Assembly (NCBI RefSeq): GCF_003725415.1
Contig: NZ_RJQC01000001.1
Location: 581,361 to 645,360, forward strand
Direction: 5' to 3'
Length of the DNA: 64,000 nucleotides
Origin: Absicoccus porci
GTDB lineage: Bacteria > Bacillota_I > Bacilli_A > Erysipelotrichales > Erysipelotrichaceae
Below are positions 57,300 through 64,000 of this stretch, one piece after another (position 1 is the stretch's first letter; each line of letters opens with the position of its first letter). The position numbers and the translations under genes are program-made. Below the pieces are notes generated by a model. It did not search any database and was not told the DNA's origin. It saw only the letters and a program-made list of their open reading frames with translations.

Positions 57300-58577
57300 A
57301 TGAGTTATCAAATTCCAAGAGGATGCCAAGATATATTTGGTGACCGTTCTTACCAGTGGCAAGCATTGGAAAATATCTTACGTCATATTTGTGAACTATA
57401 CAATTATGATGAAATTCGTACACCCATTTTTGAACATACCAATGTTTTTAAACGAGAAAACGATTCCAGCGATATGGTCAATAAAGAAATGTATACATTT
57501 ACTTTGCCAAATTCAAAAACATCATTGACCATTCGTCCAGAAGGAACGGCTGGTGTAGTTCGTAGCTTTGTTGAAAACAAAATGTATGCCAATCCAGACC
57601 TACCAGTAAAAATGTATTATATGGGACCTATGGCACGGCATGAACGTCCCCAAAAAGGACGTCTTCGTATTTTTAATCAATTTGGTGTTGAAGCATTAGG
57701 TGAAAAATCACCGTATGTAGATGTTGAAACGATTGCTCTTGCCTATACGATTTTAAGTACGGTAGGATTAAAGGACATTAAAGTATGTATCAATACCTTA
57801 GGTGATGATGCATCTCGAGCTGCGTATCGCAGTGCGTTAAAAGCATATTTTAAACCACATTACGACGAACTTTGTTCTGATTGTAAACGTCGCTATGAAC
57901 AAAATCCATTGCGTATCTTAGATTGCAAGGTCGATCATGACCAACCATTCATGCAACAAGCACCAAGCATGAAAGACTATTTGAATAAAGAAAGTAAAGC
58001 CTATTTCCAAACGGTATTGGATTTATTGGATACATTGGAAATTCCTTATGAGATCGATGATAAACTGGTACGTGGTTTGGATTATTATACCCATACCGTA
58101 TTTGAAATTGTTTCGATGAATAAAGAAATGGGTGCACAATCTACCGTTTTAGCAGGTGGACGATATGATGGTTTGATTTCTTATTTTGGTGGTCCAAAAG
58201 AAATGAGCGGCATTGGCTGGGCGTTAGGTGAAGAGCGATTATTGATTGCCCTTGAAGCCGAAAATGGACCATTGGCACAAAAACCAGGATTGGATGCCTA
58301 TGTGATGTGCTTAGACGAAAGTGCACGTACTTATGCATTTGAAATATTGACCCAACTTAGAGCGTATGGCTATCGTTGTGAAATGGATATGCAAGGTCGT
58401 TCGTTTAAATCACAATTTAAAGCGGTTGATCGAATGAAAGCTAAGACGGCTATCTTAATTGGTGAAACCGAAAAAGCAGCTAATCAAGTGGCGGTAAAGA
58501 ACTTAGAAACACGAAAACAAGAAAGCATTGATCGAGAGGATTTGATCAATTATTTAGATTCATTGATGGAGGATTAA
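57300..58577 (+). CDS. hisS: histidyl-tRNA synthetase
   Basis: 425 residues from the ATG at 57300 (GAAGGAGG). Class II motifs: PRGCQDIFG, motif 2 TIRPEGTAGVVRSF with RIFNQFGVEALG, and HisA motif LVRGLDYYTHTVFEIV, followed by AGGRYDGLISYFGG and an anticodon-binding C-terminal domain. Two bases before aspS. Confidence 0.96.
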   Translation: MSYQIPRGCQDIFGDRSYQWQALENILRHICELYNYDEIRTPIFEHTNVFKRENDSSDMVNKEMYTFTLPNSKTSLTIRPEGTAGVVRSFVENKMYANPDLPVKMYYMGPMARHERPQKGRLRIFNQFGVEALGEKSPYVDVETIALAYTILSTVGLKDIKVCINTLGDDASRAAYRSALKAYFKPHYDELCSDCKRRYEQNPLRILDCKVDHDQPFMQQAPSMKDYLNKESKAYFQTVLDLLDTLEIPYEIDDKLVRGLDYYTHTVFEIVSMNKEMGAQSTVLAGGRYDGLISYFGGPKEMSGIGWALGEERLLIALEAENGPLAQKPGLDAYVMCLDESARTYAFEILTQLRAYGYRCEMDMQGRSFKSQFKAVDRMKAKTAILIGETEKAANQVAVKNLETRKQESIDREDLINYLDSLMED

Positions 58578-58578
58578 C

Positions 58579-60321
58579 ATGTTACGTACGATAGAAAATG
58601 GTAAATTACGATTGGAACATGTCGGACAATCGGTTGAACTGGTTGGTTGGGTAGCTAAAAAAAGAAACTTTGGACAATTGGTTTTTATTGATCTACGTGA
58701 TCGAACAGGTATATGTCAATTGGTTTTTGATGAAAGCTTTTCCGAAAAAACTAAGTCGATCCGTAACGAATATGTCTTACATGTAAAAGGAAGCGTTCAT
58801 CAAAGAAAAGATGCGAATCCAGATTTAGCAACTGGTGAAGTCGAAGTTTTGGTTACGGAATTAGAAATCATCAATAGTGCAAAAACAACACCATTGATCA
58901 TTGCAGATGAAACCGATGCACTCGAAGATACGCGAATGCAATATCGGTATCTGGATCTACGTCGTCCAATCATGCAAAAGCGTTTAATGATGCGTCATGC
59001 CATTACGCGCAGCATGCGTGATTATTTGGATCATCAAGATTTCATTGAGATCGAAACACCTATGTTAGGTAAAAGTACACCAGAAGGTGCACGTGATTAT
59101 CTGGTTCCTTCCAGAGTCCATCCTGGACAATTTTATGCCTTGCCACAATCTCCACAGTTGTATAAACAATTGTTGATGATTTCCGGTTTTGAACGCTATT
59201 ATCAGTTTGCCCGTTGCTTCCGTGATGAAGACTTACGAGCTGATCGTCAAACGGATTTTACCCAGGTTGATATTGAAACTTCGTTCTTAAGTGAAGTCGA
59301 GATTCAAACGATGATGGAAGAAATGATGGTCAAATTGATGAAAGAAGTGAAGGGAATTGATATTCAAGCCCCATTCCCACGTTTAACGTATGAACAAGCG
59401 ATGAATCGTTTTGGTTCCGATAAACCAGATAATCGATTTGGCATGGAACTACAAGACATCACAGATATCTTCACAAATTCATCTTTTAAGGTATTCCAAA
59501 ATGTAATAGAATCCAAAGGTTCGATCAAGGCCATTGTTGTGCCTGATTTTGCACAAGGATTGTCTCGTAAGAAACAAGATGCCTATACAAATTATGCGAA
59601 GAAAAATGGCGCCAAAGGATTGGTTATCTTAAAAGCGGATGAAAAAGATCTGACAGGTTCTGCTCGTAAATTCTTATCCGATGAAGAAGTTCAAAACTTA
59701 TTTGAACGCTTGGAATTGAAAGCCAATGATGCTGTATTTATTGTCAGCGATACATGGTTGAAGACTTGCACGGCGTTAGGTGCTTTACGAAATCAGATTG
59801 GTTCCCAATTGGGTCTGAAGAAAAAGAATGAATTCTCCTTCTTATGGGTCATTGATTTCCCAATGTTTGAATGGAGCGAAGAAGAACAAAGATATCAAGC
59901 TTGTCATCATCCGTTCACACAACCCAAAGCAGAAGATATTCCTTTGTTGGATACAGATCTATCCAAAGTCAAAGCAAATGCGTATGACATTATCTTAAAT
60001 GGTTATGAATTAGGTGGTGGAAGTTTACGTATCCATGATAACCAGTTACAGAAAAAGATTTTTGAGATCTTGGGTTTAAGCGATGAAGAAATTCGTAATA
60101 AATTTGGCTTCTTCATTGATGCTTTCCAATATGGTACACCGCCACATGGTGGCTTAGCATTTGGTTTGGATCGTATCGCGATGATCTTAAGTGAAAGTGA
60201 TTCCATTCGTGATGTAATTGCTTTTCCTAAGAATGCGTCTGCATCGGATCCAATGTCTAAAGCCCCATCGAATGTTGATCCAAAACAACTGGAAGAATTA
60301 CATATCGAAATCACAAAATAG
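58579..60321 (+). CDS. aspS: aspartyl-tRNA synthetase
   Basis: 580 residues. OB-fold anticodon domain (VELVGWVAKKRNFGQLVFIDLRD within residues 19-41), class II motif 2 ARCFRDEDLRADRQTDFTQVD, bacterial GAD insert (about 280-420) and motif 3 GLAFGLDRIAMIL. GGAGG in the hisS end precedes the ATG. Whether it is discriminating or also charges tRNA-Asn cannot be judged here. Confidence 0.96.
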   Translation: MLRTIENGKLRLEHVGQSVELVGWVAKKRNFGQLVFIDLRDRTGICQLVFDESFSEKTKSIRNEYVLHVKGSVHQRKDANPDLATGEVEVLVTELEIINSAKTTPLIIADETDALEDTRMQYRYLDLRRPIMQKRLMMRHAITRSMRDYLDHQDFIEIETPMLGKSTPEGARDYLVPSRVHPGQFYALPQSPQLYKQLLMISGFERYYQFARCFRDEDLRADRQTDFTQVDIETSFLSEVEIQTMMEEMMVKLMKEVKGIDIQAPFPRLTYEQAMNRFGSDKPDNRFGMELQDITDIFTNSSFKVFQNVIESKGSIKAIVVPDFAQGLSRKKQDAYTNYAKKNGAKGLVILKADEKDLTGSARKFLSDEEVQNLFERLELKANDAVFIVSDTWLKTCTALGALRNQIGSQLGLKKKNEFSFLWVIDFPMFEWSEEEQRYQACHHPFTQPKAEDIPLLDTDLSKVKANAYDIILNGYELGGGSLRIHDNQLQKKIFEILGLSDEEIRNKFGFFIDAFQYGTPPHGGLAFGLDRIAMILSESDSIRDVIAFPKNASASDPMSKAPSNVDPKQLEELHIEITK

Positions 60322-60340
60322 ACCGGAAACGGTCTTTTTT
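60321..60340 (+). terminator. terminator of hisS-aspS
   Basis: GACCG-GAAA-CGGTC with six T, right at the aspS stop. Confidence 0.85.
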
Positions 60341-60382
60341 GTATGAAATTTGGTCTAGACAGTTTTTTTTAAATATGCTTAC

Positions 60383-60410
60383 TTGCATTTGATGTTAGGG
60401 TTGATATATT
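60383..60410 (+). promoter_or_regulatory. promoter of the 6S RNA
   Basis: TTGCAT (60383-60388), 16 nt, TATATT (60405-60410); start expected near 60417, where the RNA closing stem begins. Confidence 0.6.
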
Positions 60411-60417
60411 ATGAAGA

Positions 60418-60580
60418 TAACCTAAGGATGTATAACATTTTTCCTACACTTAGAGATACGGGAGATCGGACGTTGTCTTTCTGTGTTGAATACCTTTTCA
60501 TTGATCAGGGATCCTAATGACTGACACAGATCACCCACCTGGATATACCGGGAAAGATCTCTCGTCCTTAGGGTTTTTTT
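60418..60580 (+). ncRNA. ssrS: 6S RNA (probable)
   Basis: About 163 nt whose ends pair: AACCTAAGGA with TCCTTAGGGTT, the right arm running into a T8 terminator. The interior folds as a rod: TCTGTGT/ACACAGA, then a tip CATT/AATG with GATC/GATC. On the 3' side a short hairpin CCTGG-ATATA-CCGGG follows GACACAGATCACC, like the 3' side of the central bubble in known 6S RNAs, and GGATGT follows the first stem. In Bacillus the 6S gene bsrA also lies near aspS (from memory). It would sequester vegetative RNA polymerase in stationary phase. Confidence 0.68.
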
Positions 60581-60591
60581 TGGTTACAACT

Positions 60592-61419
60592 ATGGATGGT
60601 ATTTTAATTATTAATAAACCCAAAGGCATGACGAGTCATGATGTCATCAGTCGATTACGAAAACTCTATCATCAAAAGAAATTTGGTCATACGGGTACTT
60701 TAGATCCAGATGCTACTGGTGTTTTAGTTGTGCTTTGTGGGAAAGCTTGTAAAATCAATCAATTTCTAGCAGATACAGATAAAAAATATATTGCGAAGAT
60801 TCAATTGGGGTATTCTACTACTACCGATGATATTCATGGCGATGTTTTAGATCGAAAACCTATTGATGAAAATTTTGATTTTGATTCGGTCATTTCTTCC
60901 TTTCAAGGACCTTGTCATCAACGTGTGCCAATGACATCGAATAAAAAAGTCAATGGTATGAAACTATTGGACTATCAAAGAAAAGGGTTACCCGTACCAG
61001 AAGTTTATCAAGATGTAATGATTTATGCGATCAAACCTCTAGAGGATCTTTCCTTTGAAATAGCTTGTTCTTCGGGAACCTATGTGCGAAGCATATGTCG
61101 TGATTTTGGTCCATTGACAAACAATTTAAGTTGCATGGCTTCTTTGGTTCGTACGCAAGTTGGTCGTTTTACTTTATCGCAAGCCCAGGATCTCGATAAT
61201 CTAGCCAATGGAGAAAAGCCGGTTTTATATTCGATACGATCGGTCTTGGATCATTTACCTATGATTGCCTATCCGGATATCCATGCGATTTATCAAGGAA
61301 AAACCATTCATTTAGATACCGATTATGATCGTGTTTGTATCGTGGAAAATAAGGAACCCATTGCGATTTATGATCGAATCGAAGAAGATATTTTTCATTC
61401 CAAAAGGGGGCTATGGTAA
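60592..61419 (+). CDS. truB: tRNA pseudouridine(55) synthase TruB
   Basis: 275 residues from the ATG at 60592, matching the family start MDGILIINKPKGMTSHDV; upstream in-frame codons fall inside the 6S RNA. Catalytic Asp in GHTGTLDPDATGVLVV (about residue 38), later SSGTYVRSICRDFG. No Shine-Dalgarno is seen and the start is 12 nt after the 6S terminator. Usually truB-ribF follow rbfA; here they are 25 kb away. Confidence 0.94.
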   Translation: MDGILIINKPKGMTSHDVISRLRKLYHQKKFGHTGTLDPDATGVLVVLCGKACKINQFLADTDKKYIAKIQLGYSTTTDDIHGDVLDRKPIDENFDFDSVISSFQGPCHQRVPMTSNKKVNGMKLLDYQRKGLPVPEVYQDVMIYAIKPLEDLSFEIACSSGTYVRSICRDFGPLTNNLSCMASLVRTQVGRFTLSQAQDLDNLANGEKPVLYSIRSVLDHLPMIAYPDIHAIYQGKTIHLDTDYDRVCIVENKEPIAIYDRIEEDIFHSKRGLW

Positions 61420-62391
61420 ATGCAAGTCATTCAAATTGATGTCAATCAAATACCAGAATTAGAAGAAACAGCGGCTTGTATCGGTTTTTTTGATGGCATG
61501 CATAAGGGACATCAAGAATTATTAAAAAGAACAAAGAAAACGGCGAAACGAAAACAAATACAGAGTGCAATCATTACATTTGAACCCGATCCATGGGCTG
61601 TCTTTTATCCCCAAAAAGAACTGCATCATTTATTCACATTAGCTGATAAAGTGCATTTTGCCGAGTATATGAAATTTGATTTTGTTTATGTGATTCACTT
61701 TACCAAAGAATTAGCAAGTCTGGACATTAATCAATTTCATGAAATGTTGTATCAAATGCATATTCATTCTTTAATTTGTGGCTTTGATTTTCGCTATGCA
61801 GCCAAGAATACAGGAAATGTTCAAACATTACGAGAACAATCATATTTTGATGTGATCGTGGTGGATAGTATCAATGATCGTTCTATCAAGATTTCCAGTT
61901 CTCGTATTGAACCATTGATCCTGCAAGGGCAGGTCTTAAAAGCCAATCGATTATGCGGATTTGCCTATTCCATTGAAGGGATTGTCTGTCACGGATTTAA
62001 ACGAGGATCGACGATATTAGGAATCCCAACGGCTAATTTAGATGTGAACAATGAATATGTCGTACCTGTTGTTGGTGTATATGCTGGTATGGTTTCCGTC
62101 GGTGATCAAATGTATGGTGCCATGATCAATATTGGCAATAATCCAACGTTTGAAAATAAAATTCAAACCATTGAAGCCAATCTATTTAATTTTAATGATG
62201 ATATTTATGACCAAACCGTACGTTTTTATTTTTTAGATAAAATTCGGGACGAAAAGAAATTTTCCAGTGCGAAGGAATTAAAAACACAGTTGCTTAATGA
62301 CATCGAGCGATCAAAAAAACGTTTGATTGCTTTAGAAAAACTATGTAATAAAACATGTGATGTCTGGCAAAAACAATATTTTCAATTTTAG
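61420..62391 (+). CDS. ribF: bifunctional riboflavin kinase / FAD synthetase
   Basis: 323 residues, starting directly after the truB stop. N-terminal FAD synthetase domain with IGFFDGMHKGHQELLKRT and SSSRIEPLI; C-terminal riboflavin kinase with GIPTANLDVNNEYVVP and NIGNNPTF. Makes FMN and FAD, needed by the Rnf, Etf, Bcd and Nfn flavoproteins of this window. Confidence 0.95.
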   Translation: MQVIQIDVNQIPELEETAACIGFFDGMHKGHQELLKRTKKTAKRKQIQSAIITFEPDPWAVFYPQKELHHLFTLADKVHFAEYMKFDFVYVIHFTKELASLDINQFHEMLYQMHIHSLICGFDFRYAAKNTGNVQTLREQSYFDVIVVDSINDRSIKISSSRIEPLILQGQVLKANRLCGFAYSIEGIVCHGFKRGSTILGIPTANLDVNNEYVVPVVGVYAGMVSVGDQMYGAMINIGNNPTFENKIQTIEANLFNFNDDIYDQTVRFYFLDKIRDEKKFSSAKELKTQLLNDIERSKKRLIALEKLCNKTCDVWQKQYFQF

Positions 62392-62610
62392 AAAAAGACG
62401 AAGGTTAGATGCCAATGTCATTAAGTTAAGCTAACGGGATAGTGGCAGTGATAAATTCTTATTAAGTTAAGCCTGGATACAATTCTATATCCAGGTCTTT
62501 ACTTACGTTACAGTTAAAAATGTGGTATTTAAGGCATGACGAAAAGGCAAATTTTTGCACTTCAAAAAAATTTGCCTGTGACTCATATATGAAATATAAT
62601 CAGTGTAGCG
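62392..62610. other. gene-free gap with two hairpins and a 12-bp direct repeat
   Basis: ATTAAGTTAAGC occurs at 62420-62431 and 62461-62472. Stem CCTGGATA/TATCCAGG with TCTTT (62472-62500) is a likely ribF terminator. GGCAAATTTTT/AAAAATTTGCC (62546-62575) may end transcription from the IS4 gene or mark the element's flank. No gene is seen here. Confidence 0.55.
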
Positions 62611-63906
62611 CTATGATGCTTTTGTATTAAATGGTATAGCCGATTTAGGTTTCATATTGCGCTGATATTTTCTATCTGGTCTTACCGGGGCCAGATATTT
62701 TTTTATTCTTTTTATCATTTCTTTTGTACAGATTATTTTTCTTAACCAAAGCCTCATATTTGTTACGGCAGTAGATAAATTCACTTTGTAATGATGTTTC
62801 CTTTTGTCAGATTGTTCTACTTCGATTCTCTCAGTAATGATATTTGTTAAACAATGTAATAGAATTGCTGCATAGATTTCCTGTTGTATGAAATTACGTT
62901 TTTTTGAATGAAATGACATCATTCCGATGATGTATTTCAACATTTTAAACGCAGTTTCTATATTCCATCTCATGTGATACATCTTCTTTAGTTCATTTAA
63001 ATCGAATTCATCTCTCGTTAAATTTGTTACCAGACATTCATAGGTTTCCTTTGTAATCTTAAAACGAACTACTCTTAGATTCAATTCATAAAACCCATCA
63101 TCATCAAAATAATCAAAATCCGATTCTTTTTTCATAATGGTAAATTTATCTTTATTATTCTTCGTTTCATTTGTTTGTTTACGAGTCAGTATTTTAGTAA
63201 CATCTAAATCAAATTCTTCATGTGGCAAATTCAGATTTGAAAGAATTGAACCAAATACATTTATATCTTTAATACGAAATACAAATTTCTGATTATTTTC
63301 TATACAACATGCCATTAGATTGTATTTTTCATAACCTCTATCAGCCGTAATAATCGAGTTTACAGGATAATCATGTCTCATAATCATTTTCATTAAAGCA
63401 GCACATTCTCTAGTCTTAGTAGCTGTATCAATACTTGTATCCCAGAAAACATGATTAATACAGTCATATAATCCGTTGATATGAAGCTGACTGAATGGTT
63501 TATTATTGCCGTTCTGTCTTTTAGTATCTTCATCCTTTTCATCATAGGCAATATTTACATCCGAACCATCGCAAGCTAGAACATGGTATCCTTTCCAAGT
63601 CTTGTAGTCATCAAATGCATTCACAAACAGATGCATAATTCTTTGGAAAGCACTGATATCAAGCTTGTCTCTTTGCTGGCAAAGAGCCGAAGCAGTAGGC
63701 AAAGAATCCAAGTCTGTAAAATATTCACACAACTCGGAGTTTAGACTTTTAGACTGCATCTGAACAATAAAGTGTATCAGAGTTTCAGCAGGCAGTTTTC
63801 TCTTACGAGTAAAATCACTAACAGGGTCATTGCAGTAACAAGCGATGTTGCTGCAAACCATTTTAATAGAACGATTAAAAACATTTAAAATCTTATCTGG
63901 AATCAT
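62611..63906 (-). mobile_element. IS4-type transposase, intact
   Basis: 431 residues, uninterrupted. DDE transposase: Asp in LACDGSDVNI, Asp in ITADRGYEKYN, and the IS4 Y-x2-R-x3-E-x6-K signature YHMRWNIETAFKMLK. GAGGAGG lies upstream of the ATG on the minus strand. The element's right end and one inverted repeat probably lie at or beyond the window edge, so its borders cannot be fixed. Codon use is AT-rich like the host. Confidence 0.88.
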
Positions 63907-64000
63907 AGGTAAAAATCCTCCTCTATAATTCCTTCGGATTATGTTTAAAATTCCGCTTTTTGGCTTGTCAAGTGTTTTTTACACTTCTTGCACAAAAAAA

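Noticed and set aside
60418..60580. Riboswitch for truB-ribF (FMN type)
   Set aside because: No FMN-riboswitch consensus segments are present, and the rod fold with paired ends plus own promoter and terminator fits 6S RNA better.
60517..60591. N-terminal extension of TruB
   Set aside because: These codons lie in the structured RNA and its U-run.
62420..62472. 12-bp direct repeat as target-site duplication of the IS4 element
   Set aside because: Both copies are on the same side of the transposase, so they cannot flank the insertion.
1..64000. CRISPR arrays, tRNA or rRNA genes, prophage or toxin-antitoxin pairs
   Set aside because: No regularly spaced repeats, cloverleaf-type sequences, phage structural genes or paired small genes of that kind were seen.

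Overview
The window reads as chromosome from a low-GC Gram-positive anaerobe, most likely a gut butyrate producer of the Erysipelotrichaceae/Erysipelotrichia (inference from gene content: Rnf complex, crotonyl-CoA to butyryl-CoA module with a butyryl-CoA:acetate-type CoA-transferase, T-box control of tRNA synthetase and leucine genes, Firmicute operons such as rimP-nusA-ylxR-ylxQ-infB-rbfA and scpAB-rluB). No rRNA, tRNA, CRISPR array or phage is visible. Two insertion sequences are present: a decayed IS1182-type copy (about 18.76-19.97 kb) and an intact IS4-type copy at the right edge.

Layout. 1-1.8 kb: end of an NfnAB-type NADH-dependent ferredoxin:NADP oxidoreductase, visibly richer in GC than what follows. 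1.9-6.1 kb: sepF-ylmH and a T-box-controlled ileS. 6.3-18.7 kb: branched-chain amino acid block, with ilvA, a DUF815 ATPase, ilvB-ilvN-ilvD on the minus strand and T-box-controlled leuA-leuC-leuD-leuB plus ilvE on the plus strand; ilvC is not in the window. 18.7-20.1 kb: IS remnant. 20.2-26.1 kb: flavin transferase apbE divergent from rnfCDGEA, a 61-residue Cys-rich membrane protein, and a very short rnfB. 26.2-28.3 kb: a VWA-domain surface protein behind a long structured leader. 28.4-36.6 kb: rqcH, gmk, the rimP-nusA-infB operon and a PfkB kinase. 36.6-44.2 kb: butyrate module thl, bcd-etfB-etfA-hbd, crt and CoA-transferase. 44.2-49.5 kb: threonine-aldolase-like enzyme and a minus-strand operon of degenerate amidase, Nudix, ATP-grasp, esterase and metallophosphoesterase genes. 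49.5-57.1 kb: scpAB, rluB, rsmE, mtaB, murE, rpsU, phoH, yebC. 57.1-62.4 kb: T-box hisS-aspS, a probable 6S RNA, truB, ribF. 62.6-63.9 kb: IS4 transposase.

How the parts fit (inference from known families): thiolase, Hbd, Crt and Bcd-EtfAB turn acetyl-CoA into butyryl-CoA; if Bcd-EtfAB bifurcates, the reduced ferredoxin can feed Rnf for an ion gradient or NfnAB for NADPH, which the ilv/leu enzymes consume; the CoA-transferase releases butyrate. ApbE supplies the covalent FMN on RnfD and RnfG.

The points most worth a second look are an RnfB that ends after its first Fe-S domain next to a small Cys-rich membrane protein, four start codons placed exactly 6 nt after a -10 hexamer with no Shine-Dalgarno (candidate leaderless mRNAs), a two-hairpin switch and an operator-like palindrome ahead of rimP, truB starting right behind a 6S RNA terminator, an amidase without its zinc histidines, and the Nudix/ATP-grasp/esterase/phosphoesterase operon. 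All product names rest on reading motifs by eye; no database search was run.
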